From Ruminococcaceae bacterium UBA866 (lineage in GTDB: Bacteria; Bacillota; Clostridia; Oscillospirales; Ruminococcaceae): a stretch of DNA of 8,274 nucleotides. Shown here one piece after another: positions 1 through 6,840 of the stretch. The position numbers and the translations under genes were made by a program. The stretch is taken from contig DBGA01000030.1 in NCBI GenBank assembly GCA_002295325.1, positions 4,975-13,248 of the forward strand. Reading direction: 5' to 3'. Position 1 is the stretch's first letter; every line of letters starts with the position of its first letter. The notes below the pieces were generated by a model that saw only the letters and a program-made list of their open reading frames with translations, searched no databases and was not told the DNA's origin.

Positions 1-738
1 AACCTTAGCTGAGGAATATTGACCAGATGGACAATTATGTTCCCACCAATAAAGTTTGCAGACTTCCATGCTTCCATCAGGCCTTGCAGAAGAACAATCA
101 TTTTCAAACAAGGTTTTGAGTGTTTCTTTAATAATCATTGCATCGTCATCAGAAAATCCCGTTTTTTCGGCTAACTGGCGATTAATACTACCATATACCA
201 CATATAAGCCAAACTCAACCCTATGTTTCATACCCATAGTATCAGACGATTTGCCCTCTTTCGTTTCACTGTTTACACTCTTAGTTATTTGCATACTAGA
301 GATGTCAACTGGTGAAACGCTTACCGCTGTTTGGATAGACACTGGACCCCTTACACCAACAGAAACACCCTCACCTTTTGCTCCGCTTTTAAATGCAAAT
401 ACTTGACCAAATGCTCTTACATCTAGCCATTTTTCACAAGCGGCTTTCGCATAAGTTACCTTGTCTTTTCCTGCCGTTTTCAGTTCTTCACTTTTTTCTG
501 CACGTTCACTTAAACTTCTAAAACCATCCACATTTTTATCATCGGATTGTACAAAAACGTTTTTACCTAAGTCAATCATTCTGTTGCGTATTTTGCGTTT
601 AATACATACATCAGAAATTTCGCCAAGCCCATCAAAGTTTTCTCTTGGACGGTTTCCGTTAAGTGGGTCCCCATTTGGGTTTGCTTTGTTGGCTGAAACA
701 ATCACTGCAAAATCAATTTTATTTGTTAAAATACTCAT
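1..738 (-). CDS. cas7c: Cas7c (Csd2), type I-C Cascade backbone subunit, 3' end cut by window edge
   Basis: Open from the ATG at 738 to the left edge: 246 codons with no stop. The family is usually about 280-300 aa, so only a short C-terminal part should be missing. The N-terminus reads MSILTNKIDFAVIVSANKA followed by NPNGDPLNGNRPR, the hallmark start of Cas7/Csd2 proteins. Also seen are a CIKRKIRNRM helix and a central segment GVSVGVRGPVSIQTAVSVSP, typical of the RAMP-like RRM core. Cas7 polymerises along the crRNA spacer in Cascade and contacts the target strand. The ribosome binding site AGGAG (748-752) sits 9 nt before the ATG and inside the last codons of cas8c; only 6 nt separate the cas8c stop from this start, so the two are co-translated in one operon. 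Family assignment is by recognition of conserved sequence; cas4-cas1-cas2 would be expected beyond the left edge. Confidence 0.96.
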   Translation of the reverse strand, partial: MSILTNKIDFAVIVSANKANPNGDPLNGNRPRENFDGLGEISDVCIKRKIRNRMIDLGKNVFVQSDDKNVDGFRSLSERAEKSEELKTAGKDKVTYAKAACEKWLDVRAFGQVFAFKSGAKGEGVSVGVRGPVSIQTAVSVSPVDISSMQITKSVNSETKEGKSSDTMGMKHRVEFGLYVVYGSINRQLAEKTGFSDDDAMIIKETLKTLFENDCSSARPDGSMEVCKLYWWEHNCPSGQYSSAKV

Positions 739-744
739 TGTTTA

Positions 745-1176
745 TTACTCCTCTTCATTCATTTTATCTTCGTTTAATTTATCATCGCCTGATTTGTCCT
801 GGTTTTTATCGGAATTGTTATAGTTATATAATTGGCAAAAGTATCCCTGCAGATAGGTTTCATTAAGTTTGGTATTATCCGAGAAAGAATCTAATTCAAA
901 TGAATTTATGATTGCCCCTATTTGAGAAAGGTAAGAGTCCCTTTCACGTCCATTATCTCTTGCAATCGCATTTAAACGAGAAATATAGGGTTGAAGTTTG
1001 TTCCAAAGTATAACCCATGTTTGGGCTGGCTTTTTAAGAAATTGCTGATGTAGTCTTTCGGCATTTGTATCGCGCCTTTCATCTCTATTTTGTGCTTTCT
1101 CCTCAATTTTTTGTGCTAATGCCAATAATCTACCATACAGGTAATCCCTTTTCGTGTTCGTGAAGTCTAACCCCAT
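745..1176 (-). CDS. cas11c: Cas11c small subunit, translated from an internal start in cas8c
   Basis: An in-frame ATG at 1176 (Met503 of Cas8c) begins a 143-aa product, MGLDFTNTKRDYLYGRLLAL onward, sharing the cas8c stop. Directly seen: a perfect GGAGG (1185-1189, within AGGGGAGGA) 8 nt upstream of this ATG, as good as the RBS of the annotated genes. The product is predicted to be mostly helical and rich in K/R/E/Q (AQKIEEKAQNRDERRD and similar stretches), as expected of a Cas11 helical bundle. Known from the literature: type I-C systems (and I-B, I-D) make Cas11 by internal initiation within the large-subunit gene, and the small subunit bridges Cas7 and Cas8 along the complex belly. Expression here is inferred; the signal itself is plain. 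The acidic/charged tail (last ~25 residues) is shared with Cas8c. Confidence 0.82.
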   Translation of the reverse strand: MGLDFTNTKRDYLYGRLLALAQKIEEKAQNRDERRDTNAERLHQQFLKKPAQTWVILWNKLQPYISRLNAIARDNGRERDSYLSQIGAIINSFELDSFSDNTKLNETYLQGYFCQLYNYNNSDKNQDKSGDDKLNEDKMNEEE

Positions 1177-2682
1177 TTTACATTCCTCCCCTTTAGTATC
1201 ATAATAATATTTTCGTATTAATGCACATGCTATTTCTAAGGTTCGTTTGTATTCAATTTTACTATCAAACGACATCGGCGATGAAACACGATTAACCACA
1301 CTAATCATCATATCCCTTGGCAAATCTCTTTTTTCAACAATACATGGTAATAGCCTTTGAAGGGTGGACTTCTTTATTTTATCGCTTGCAGAATACCCAC
1401 AAATTGCTTTCACAATATCCCATGCAGATGGTGCACCAACATAACTGATAAAATAATCTTTTTTATCCTTACTGTTCTCGTTTACCTTATAGGATTGAAT
1501 CCAACTGCATGATTTATGCCAGTATTTAATTCTTTCTAAATAGTCTGACGCTTGCAAATTTTGATAAAACGTAATCGAAAGTCGCCCTGTTGTTGCTGCC
1601 TCTAGTCCCATTACTGTAACCTTGGAGTTAGCATCTAGCTTTTGCGTATATGACATCGTATACTGCTCTAGCATTTTTGCGTATTCTTGTCCTGTATTTA
1701 CTTTTACTGCTTGTTCTAGCTCTTGATAGTAATTTGCAAATAATTCTCCAAATTCAAACGCATCAAAGGTGTCTTGTTGTGGTAGTGGGATTATTTCATC
1801 ATGATTTTCCCAAGCTACAATCATTTGCTCATCTAAGCGAAACCCTTGCTTTTCCACTAACCACCGTAATGCATTATGTGCCTTTTGAGATTCCTGATAC
1901 CCTACATTCGCGGCTTGATTACGCTCGCTCAATCTGCCTCTAAATGTAAACCCACTTTTGTCGTTGGCTGAAATTAGTTTTGCTTTATCGGCAGTATTTC
2001 TAATTTTAGCTGGGTGCTTTTCACCACAAGCAACGGTTTCACCTGTAGCATAGCATAGGTCTACTTCACTTTGCTGACTAACGTAATAATCGGTATACAT
2101 TTGGAAAACCTTTATGTTTTTATAAACCTCTGAGATATCCTCCCCGATAATATCAACACAAAAACGAACCAATGCATCTTCTTGTGGCATGCCATTTATT
2201 TTTGCTTGTGCCAAATTCCCGTCTTCATCAACTTGCAACACTTTATATCCAATTAAATCTTTCATAACCGCTTTTTTGCAAAGATAATTGTAAATCGCAT
2301 CTACCTGCTCACAGGAATAATCAGAATCCACCCATTCACCTAGCTGGCTTATGTATTTCTCGAACTTTTCAGGTTTTTCTTTCTCAATATAATTGCAATA
2401 ATCACCTGCAACATATTCCAACTTATCACATAGTGGGTGTGGATATATAGCAGAACCTGATCTGCTCGACGAATCTTCGTTTACAGGAATAATGGTTACG
2501 GTTTCATTTTTCTCTACAGGTCGTGCACGAAGAAATTTACCGTCCACATCGACTGTAATCTCAATCAATGCGTTTTGTGTGGAATGGGCAATTGGAAGTA
2601 AGGTCGGTCTTCCTTCTCGAATTACCGCCACTTCACTTTGACAATTGTCATAGGTTTCGCACAAGTCATTCAACCAGCCCAT
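745..2682 (-). CDS. cas8c: Cas8c (Csd1), large subunit of type I-C Cascade
   Basis: 645 aa, in the normal range for Csd1. In Cascade the large subunit recognises the PAM, helps open the target DNA and recruits Cas3. Recognisable family blocks are HPLCDKLEY (residues 82-90), C210 with TGE, HPAKIR (223-228), AKLISANDKSGFTFRGR (234-250) and SQKAHNALRWL (265-275). I chose the ATG at 2682 because a perfect GGAGG lies 8 nt upstream (2691-2695); a TTG five codons earlier at 2697 would overlap that site. The start lies inside the end of cas5c (17-nt overlap), suggesting translational coupling. The last ~25 residues form a strongly charged D/E/K/N tail ending MNEEE. The 3' part also encodes Cas11c from an internal start (separate entry). 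No frameshift or internal stop is seen. Confidence 0.96.
   Translation of the reverse strand: MGWLNDLCETYDNCQSEVAVIREGRPTLLPIAHSTQNALIEITVDVDGKFLRARPVEKNETVTIIPVNEDSSSRSGSAIYPHPLCDKLEYVAGDYCNYIEKEKPEKFEKYISQLGEWVDSDYSCEQVDAIYNYLCKKAVMKDLIGYKVLQVDEDGNLAQAKINGMPQEDALVRFCVDIIGEDISEVYKNIKVFQMYTDYYVSQQSEVDLCYATGETVACGEKHPAKIRNTADKAKLISANDKSGFTFRGRLSERNQAANVGYQESQKAHNALRWLVEKQGFRLDEQMIVAWENHDEIIPLPQQDTFDAFEFGELFANYYQELEQAVKVNTGQEYAKMLEQYTMSYTQKLDANSKVTVMGLEAATTGRLSITFYQNLQASDYLERIKYWHKSCSWIQSYKVNENSKDKKDYFISYVGAPSAWDIVKAICGYSASDKIKKSTLQRLLPCIVEKRDLPRDMMISVVNRVSSPMSFDSKIEYKRTLEIACALIRKYYYDTKGEECKMGLDFTNTKRDYLYGRLLALAQKIEEKAQNRDERRDTNAERLHQQFLKKPAQTWVILWNKLQPYISRLNAIARDNGRERDSYLSQIGAIINSFELDSFSDNTKLNETYLQGYFCQLYNYNNSDKNQDKSGDDKLNEDKMNEEE
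1177..1190 (-). promoter_or_regulatory. Internal ribosome binding site for Cas11c
   Basis: Minus strand reads GGGAGGAATGTAAA directly before the ATG at 1176. The GGAGG core (1185-1189) has an 8-nt spacer, ideal for initiation. An overlapping ATG at 1183 is out of the cas8c frame and too close to the core to compete well. This site decides the Cas11c start. Confidence 0.78.
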
Positions 2683-3403
2683 CAAACTCACCTCCAAACT
2701 CCTCTAAACCACTGAAGTTTTGTAGTTCAGTCGAAAAATTCTTCATATCCATTTCAAATAATTCTCTTTGTAATTGACATTCTTCTGGACGGATAAAGGT
2801 AACTATGCCATCACGCATAACAGGATTCCAAAACCTTGCTGTTAACATCCCTTGATTTTGTTCATTGGCTTCGTCTGGGTAGGTAAACCCATGGAACATC
2901 AACCCAAATGCCAGTTCACCACAGTTGTCATAATAGCCTTGTTCCTCGCCAAACACACAGGGTTCTACATATGCCTGGCATTCTCTTGTTCCAAGAAAAA
3001 CATCTCGCCTACCCCCACGTTCAATAAAACGTTTTGCCATGAAGAAATGTTTATTTTCATTGCGATCGTTTGCTAAATCAGGTCGGTTTTCGTTCCATTC
3101 AAAATGAGCCTTTACCTGATACTCCACATCACTTAAGTAGGTATACAGAGAAAGTGTATTTCCACCGCTATACTCAATTGGGCGAATGCCTTTGGTTTCC
3201 ATGCGGATTGGTTTCATAATCCGCACTTCATCTATAATCCATATTATGCTCGGTTTCCAATAAACACTTTCTAACATGCCTTTCAACGCTTGATAGGTTG
3301 GAATAGGATAGCTGCATTTCTCGCCGCCCAATCTTGTAATCGGGTCACTGAATAAAGCGTTTCTACCATAGACCTTTAATTCTACGCTATTTTTCTTTTG
3401 CAT
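2666..3403 (-). CDS. cas5c: Cas5c (Cas5d), crRNA-processing endonuclease of type I-C Cascade
   Basis: 245 aa. In type I-C there is no Cas6; Cas5c cuts the pre-crRNA in the repeat and stays bound to the 5' handle. The start is MQKKNSVELKVYGRNALFSD followed by PITRLGGEKCSYPIPT, the standard Cas5c opening. Tyr48 (in ESVYWKPSI) and Lys118-His119 (in NENKHFFMAKRF) match the positions of the Tyr46/Lys116/His117 catalytic triad described for Bacillus halodurans Cas5d, so the enzyme looks active. The glycine-rich RRDVFLGTRECQAYVEP segment (132-148) is also typical. The ATG at 3403 is chosen over the longer open frame (to 3469), which runs back into the end of cas3. AAAGGA (3411-3416) lies 7 nt upstream of this ATG. 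It starts 26 nt after the cas3 stop and its stop lies inside cas8c. Confidence 0.96.
   Translation of the reverse strand: MQKKNSVELKVYGRNALFSDPITRLGGEKCSYPIPTYQALKGMLESVYWKPSIIWIIDEVRIMKPIRMETKGIRPIEYSGGNTLSLYTYLSDVEYQVKAHFEWNENRPDLANDRNENKHFFMAKRFIERGGRRDVFLGTRECQAYVEPCVFGEEQGYYDNCGELAFGLMFHGFTYPDEANEQNQGMLTARFWNPVMRDGIVTFIRPEECQLQRELFEMDMKNFSTELQNFSGLEEFGGEFDGLVE
2691..2695 (-). promoter_or_regulatory. Ribosome binding site of cas8c, inside cas5c
   Basis: A perfect GGAGG, 8 nt before the ATG at 2682, embedded in the last codons of cas5c (encoding EFGGEFDG). It fixes the cas8c start and suggests ribosomes finishing cas5c re-initiate on cas8c. Confidence 0.75.
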
Positions 3404-3429
3404 TAAATCTTCCTTTCTGTTATTTCTGA

Positions 3430-5850
3430 TTACATCGTTAGTGCACCATCTTGCATATTTAAAAAGCAAATTCCTTTTTCTTTACTATAATAACTTTCTG
3501 CTAATGCTAATACACCCGACTCCTTTATTTCAAAAATTACATCTTTCAGTTTCTCTTGTTCGTAAGTAAATAAATTAACGGAGTATTGTTGTGCCTCTTT
3601 TAGTAATGCAAGTTTTTCTTCTAGATTACAATTCTCACCTAACCTTGCAATAATTTCTTTTCCCCTTTGATACGGAACAATGACTGCAATTGTATTGTTA
3701 TCAATCGCCTTAAAAATTTTCCCTGCTGTTTCAAAGGATTGTGAAATCATATCGGGATATGGTTTTCCGTGTATGTCCCGATATGTGCCCCATGCACTCG
3801 AATTATTAGAAAGCAGTTCATACAAGTTTTTTTGAATGGTCGTATTCTTATCCTTTATTTCCACAGGGTAATCCATAATAGACTCACGTTGTGTAAAATA
3901 ATATCTAAAATAAGTTTCAATCGCCTTTTGAGATAGCAAGTCGTTATCAAACTCCGATTTATTTTCTTCAAATTCAGATAACAATCGTTCCATTTGCCTT
4001 GCTCCAACTTGAATATCCACAAGCCTTGATAAGCTTTCAAAATTCGGGTTGAAAATGGTTACCGTTTTTATAGATTCTGCTTTCCCGTGTCGATTGCATC
4101 TTCCTGCCGCTTGGACTATGCTATCTAGCCCTGCTAGCGCTCGCAACACTGCGTTGAAACTAATATCTACACCTGCCTCTATTAGTTGTGTTGTAATACA
4201 GATAATGCGAGAGTCATTATTTGGTTCAAGCTTATCCCTAATAGCCTTTAAAATATCTCGTCGGTGCTGTGGACAAAAAGCAGTCGACAAAAAGTAAAGT
4301 GTAAATTTTTCTTCTGTTGGCAAAATGGAGTTACGCTCTTCTACTGCTTCAAACACTGCCCTTGCTGAACTTTTGGTGTTCATAATCGTTATCAGTTTTT
4401 TCTCTTTTAAAGCAGTTTGCATTATTAAATCTGCAACTTCATAATCATGATACCCACCCGGTTTACATTTTGATTCGATTTTCACTCGCTTGAATTGGTT
4501 GGTCATTTCACTTGTATTATGTACTAAATCAGGATTTTCTGATAATAGAATAGGTTTTTTTGTGCGATGCAGTAATGGTTGGGTTGCTGTGCAAAGAATT
4601 ACCGTGGCTCCACAAACCTTTACTAAAAAATTGATTGCACTATTAAACAAGTGAACACATTTTATTGGTAGCGTTTGAATTTCATCAAAGAGAATAACGG
4701 AATTTGCAAATTGATGGATTGTTCGTGGATTTTGCGTGGATTTTGCAAAGAAAGTTTCTAAAAATCGAACCATTGTTGTTAATACCATAGGGGCATCCAT
4801 ACGTTCAGTTAACAGCTTATAATCTTCATCTTTATTATCATTTACCAACGCTGAATGTAGCTCCATTACCGATTGATTAACAAGTTGGTCATTCTCTCCC
4901 TCACTCAAATATGTTCGGATTGAATCAGCGTTTTGATCAATTATTGTCGTGAATGGGATAATATAAAAAATACGCTCTTTATCAAACTCCTTGGCATGGT
5001 GTACTGCATAGCGCATTGATGCCAGCGTTTTTCCGGAGCCGGTAGGACAATTGAGGGTATAAATTCCCGGTTCACGTTTTGCCGAAGCTTTGCACTCTAG
5101 TGAAATTTTCCTTCTCAACTCTGCCATAGTACTATCCAGCGGGATTGCGTCAAGTTTTTCATCTAGTCTATTCGCAAACAAGTTCCACAATGGTAAATTA
5201 TCTTGCTTTTTTGGGAGTGATTTTCCCTGCATAAAAATTGCAGTATCCAAACGGTCTGCATCAATTAGACAAGAAAACAAGTATTTTTGAATCATTCCAA
5301 TCGAATAACCCAAATCTAACTTATGTTTGCTAATTTTAATAAAGACATCTTTTAACTCGTCCACCGATTTCTTAAATAATTGTTTTAAATCATATTTTGA
5401 GTTTAACTCATCAATGAAGTTTTTATAAGTTTCTTCATATGAAATATTAGTTTCAGGATAAACCCTTAAAGTATAGCTATCTTTACCATATGGAGTTAAG
5501 TTGTCACATAGACCTGAGTGGTGGCAACAAATAGTCTCCGCAATAAACTTTGTTGCCATCATTTCAATTGGATTAAGCGAATTATCGGTAAGATTTATAA
5601 TATGCTGAGCGCCAGCAGAAGAATGATTTTTCTTTTGCTGGGAGCGATTTCCTTCATAGCTTTGTAAAATGTATTTTTCAAAAAACTCTGTATATTTTCC
5701 TTGGTCATGCAATAGTCCTATCATCTTACCTATGCTTTCACAGCCAATTTTACTTGAAAACTGGCCGCATAGACTTGACGTATTCTCTAAATGATCCTTG
5801 ACAGATTGCTTTGTTCCATCTTCACGAATATGCGCTATGAATTCAGCCAT
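3430..5850 (-). CDS. cas3: Cas3, HD nuclease - SF2 helicase of type I-C CRISPR interference
   Basis: 806 aa single-chain Cas3, recruited by Cascade to nick, unwind and degrade target DNA in the 3'-5' direction. The N-terminal HD nuclease has all expected metal ligands: His20 (in KDHLENT), His48-Asp49 (GLLHDQGK), His83 (AGAQHI), His110-His111 (CCHHSG) and Asp198 (LIDADRLD). The helicase has Walker A PTGSGKT (269-275), PFTTIIDQN (299-307), Walker B DEIQ (389-392), TATQP (421-425), a LSTAFCPQHRRDI block (521-533), TTQLIEAGVDISF (553-565) and motif VI QAAGRCNRHG (580-589). The C-terminal ~200 aa is the accessory domain. First gene of the operon; the ATG at 5850 follows AGGGGG (5859-5864) with an 8-nt spacer. 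Both nuclease and helicase look catalytically intact, and no frameshift is seen. Confidence 0.97.
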   Translation of the reverse strand: MAEFIAHIREDGTKQSVKDHLENTSSLCGQFSSKIGCESIGKMIGLLHDQGKYTEFFEKYILQSYEGNRSQQKKNHSSAGAQHIINLTDNSLNPIEMMATKFIAETICCHHSGLCDNLTPYGKDSYTLRVYPETNISYEETYKNFIDELNSKYDLKQLFKKSVDELKDVFIKISKHKLDLGYSIGMIQKYLFSCLIDADRLDTAIFMQGKSLPKKQDNLPLWNLFANRLDEKLDAIPLDSTMAELRRKISLECKASAKREPGIYTLNCPTGSGKTLASMRYAVHHAKEFDKERIFYIIPFTTIIDQNADSIRTYLSEGENDQLVNQSVMELHSALVNDNKDEDYKLLTERMDAPMVLTTMVRFLETFFAKSTQNPRTIHQFANSVILFDEIQTLPIKCVHLFNSAINFLVKVCGATVILCTATQPLLHRTKKPILLSENPDLVHNTSEMTNQFKRVKIESKCKPGGYHDYEVADLIMQTALKEKKLITIMNTKSSARAVFEAVEERNSILPTEEKFTLYFLSTAFCPQHRRDILKAIRDKLEPNNDSRIICITTQLIEAGVDISFNAVLRALAGLDSIVQAAGRCNRHGKAESIKTVTIFNPNFESLSRLVDIQVGARQMERLLSEFEENKSEFDNDLLSQKAIETYFRYYFTQRESIMDYPVEIKDKNTTIQKNLYELLSNNSSAWGTYRDIHGKPYPDMISQSFETAGKIFKAIDNNTIAVIVPYQRGKEIIARLGENCNLEEKLALLKEAQQYSVNLFTYEQEKLKDVIFEIKESGVLALAESYYSKEKGICFLNMQDGALTM

Positions 5851-5913
5851 CGCTCTTTCCCCCTACCTGTTAAATCAACAATATCTTTTCAAAGTTCACC
5901 TAGGCAAATTATT

Positions 5914-5927
5914 TGTAATCTGTAATC
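5914..5927. repeat. Tandem 7-bp repeat near the predicted cas transcription start
   Basis: TGTAATC occurs twice in direct succession on the plus strand (GATTACA twice on the minus strand), just downstream of the predicted -10 box. It could be part of a regulator site in the leader of the cas mRNA, or chance. Confidence 0.4.
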
Positions 5928-5931
5928 TATA

Positions 5932-5953
5932 TATTAGATAACTTTATCTAATA
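5932..5953. promoter_or_regulatory. Perfect inverted repeat, candidate operator of the cas operon
   Basis: The arms TATTAGATAA (5932-5941) and TTATCTAATA (5944-5953) are exact reverse complements, separated by the two bases CT. It lies 82-103 bp before the cas3 ATG and overlaps the spacer and -10 box of the best promoter candidate, the usual place for a repressor site. A 10-bp perfect arm is more than expected by chance even at this base composition. No regulator gene is in the window. An alternative role is a small hairpin in a longer leader transcript. Confidence 0.55.
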
Positions 5954-5961
5954 ATTCTGAA
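5933..5961 (-). promoter_or_regulatory. Predicted promoter of the cas3-cas5c-cas8c-cas7c operon
   Basis: On the minus strand TTCAGA (5956-5961, 4/6 of the -35 consensus) is followed after exactly 17 nt by TCTAAT (5933-5938, 5/6 of the -10 consensus). Transcription would start near 5925, giving a leader of about 75 nt before cas3. It was preferred over two pairs farther upstream because of the spacing, the -10 match and the overlap with the inverted repeat. Prediction by eye only. Confidence 0.38.
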
Positions 5962-6187
5962 CCGTTAAATGAATGCGATTAATGTGTTCGTATTACCAAA
6001 TTACATAATTTGATTAATATATCCCGCACAACACCTTAACCAAAAATAATTATTTAATTTATATATCTATTGTTTAATATTAACATAGTTAACCTTTAAA
6101 TTCAACCAAAATTTACTAATTTTTTCATATAACTACAAATTTAGTTTAGCTTACCTTGAGTATGTAAAGAGCAGATTTTTAGGCAAG

Positions 6188-6221
6188 AAAAAACAGGCTC
6201 ATGTATTTCTACAAAGCCTGT
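6188..6221 (-). terminator. Intrinsic terminator, minus strand
   Basis: The minus-strand RNA forms a 7-bp stem, ACAGGCT pairing with AGCCTGT, continued across a small bulge by TGTA/TACA closing a 4-base loop. The stem is followed immediately by six T (A tract at 6188-6193 on the plus strand). It would stop transcripts coming from the right (the accessory genes and the tRNA-like stretch) before the cas promoter region. The plus-strand side lacks a comparable T run, so it works in one direction. Confidence 0.85.
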
Positions 6222-6228
6222 ATATTAG

Positions 6229-6253
6229 TTACGGAGATTGGATTTGAACCAAA
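6229..6253 (-). pseudogene. tRNA 3'-end remnant (T-arm and acceptor strand only)
   Basis: Minus strand reads TTTGG, then the T-loop TTCAAAT (6242-6248), then CCAAT, then CTCCGTA and A: the order of T-stem, T-loop, T-stem, 3' acceptor strand and discriminator base in a tRNA. Four of five T-stem pairs form; the outermost is T-T. No CCA is encoded (CTA follows). The matching 5' acceptor strand TACGGAG is not found upstream within tRNA distance, and no D-arm or anticodon arm can be folded, so this is not a whole tRNA. A terminator 8 nt downstream is typical of a tRNA gene end. It may be the 3' half left after a mobile element integrated into a tRNA gene; a chance T-loop-like sequence is the alternative. 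Confidence 0.45.
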
Positions 6254-6261
6254 CATCTAGG

Positions 6262-6321
6262 AAAGCTAACGCGATATCAACAGAACACGTTTATCTATGC
6301 TCGGAAACCTTTATTATCACT
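6262..6321. other. Short spacer without recognised feature
   Basis: Lies between the end of the glycoside hydrolase remnant and the tRNA-like stretch. I see no gene, no good hairpin and no missing tRNA half here. If the tRNA-like stretch is an attachment scar, an element boundary would fall in or next to this segment. Confidence 0.4.
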
Positions 6322-6840
6322 TTATATCTCACAAAGTGCGTCTAACATTAACGTTCTTGCAGATGAATAATCATCATAGGACAAACTAGAGATCTGTTCT
6401 AGCTTTAAAACTTCTGGTTTATAGTAGCTTGAAAAATCAGCTAGCCTTAAGACATTTTGAAATATTATATCGACTACATCTTGTTTTCCAGATTTCCTCA
6501 AAATCTCCAACAGCTCAAAATCTTCAACAACTCAAAATCTTCAATTCCTTTTTTTAACTGCTTATATCTTAGCGATAATATTACATTACCGCCATTTGAT
6601 GGATAAACAAAGTTTGTGTCCCTGCTGGAAAATTTGCATATCGTATATCTTTGCGTGGGTCTTCCGGCCATACTGTATAATTCCATCTTAAAAATCCATC
6701 AAACCCCATTAATGCAATATAAACGGCATGAATTAACAAGCTTGTACTATTGCACTCGTTCTTACGCTTGAGATAAACATACTTCCAGCATATATTTGGT
6801 TGTAAAGTGGTTCGCCATAGTATTGTTTTAACTTATCAAA
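6322..6840 (-). pseudogene. C-terminal remnant of a DUF4091 / GH123-like glycoside hydrolase
   Basis: Conceptual translation crosses frames. One frame (about 6790 to 6620) gives SLLIHAVYIALMGFDGFLRW then NYTVWPEDPRKDIRYANFPAG. Shifting one base at the GGG run (6620-6622) gives DTNFVYPSNGGNVILSLRYK and KGIEDFELL. After a 17-bp duplication (6509-6542) the reading moves on to EILRKSGKQDVVDIIFQNVL and ends LMLDALCEI at 6322. GFDGFLRWNYTVWP, AGDTNFVYP and L-R-x-x-x-L-x-x-GIEDFELL are signatures of the C-terminal part of DUF4091 (GH123 catalytic-type) proteins. A further FDKLKQYYGEPLYNQ stretch (6796-6840) may be an earlier part in a third frame. Full-length relatives exceed 500 aa; the 5' two thirds are absent, replaced by the neighbouring small gene. 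It is clearly non-functional. Confidence 0.72.
6509..6542. repeat. 17-bp tandem duplication that frameshifts the hydrolase remnant
   Basis: Plus-strand units AACAGCTCAAAATCTTC (6509-6525) and AACAACTCAAAATCTTC (6526-6542) differ at one base. On the minus strand each encodes EDFEL(L). Removing one unit rejoins GIEDFELL to EILRKSG in one frame, so the duplication (17 is not a multiple of three) is the likely cause of one frameshift. A diverged third copy of the core CTCAAAATCT lies at 6497-6506. Confidence 0.8.

Larger units (their letters stand above)
5851..6186. other. AT-rich intergenic region upstream of the cas operon
   Basis: No credible open reading frame on either strand. It contains the predicted cas promoter and its inverted repeat (5932-5961) and a tandem 7-bp repeat (5914-5927). 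Farther upstream on the minus strand are weaker promoter-like pairs (TTGGTT at 6038-6043 with TATATT at 6016-6021, spacing 16; TTGAAT at 6100-6105 with TAATAT at 6077-6082, spacing 17). In sequence this AT-rich such matches are easily found by chance. From about 6106 to 6186 nothing specific is seen. Confidence 0.6.

Noticed and set aside
56..866. Plus-strand open frames at 56-406, 461-823 and 663-866
   Set aside because: They lie opposite clear cas7c and cas8c coding sequence, have no recognisable protein features and no convincing ribosome binding sites.
2683..2697. TTG start of cas8c at 2697
   Set aside because: It would overlap the GGAGG that serves the ATG at 2682, and the protein family starts with the M-G-W-L-N-L-like segment.
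3404..3469. Upstream extension of cas5c to 3469
   Set aside because: The extra 22 residues overlap the end of cas3 and lack family similarity; the ATG at 3403 has its own RBS and the conserved Cas5c N-terminus.
3855..4040. 61-aa minus-strand frame inside cas3
   Set aside because: Out-of-frame shadow of the intact Cas3 coding sequence.
5914..5927. Start of a CRISPR array (tandem short repeats near the cas genes)
   Set aside because: Two 7-bp units without spacers; no 28-37-bp repeats with unique spacers anywhere in the window.
6044..6055. AAATAATTATTT palindrome upstream of the cas operon
   Set aside because: Twelve bases made only of A and T in very AT-rich DNA; likely chance.
6225..6310. 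A complete tRNA gene
   Set aside because: Only the T-arm and 3' acceptor strand fit; the partner acceptor strand TACGGAG and the D and anticodon arms cannot be found upstream.
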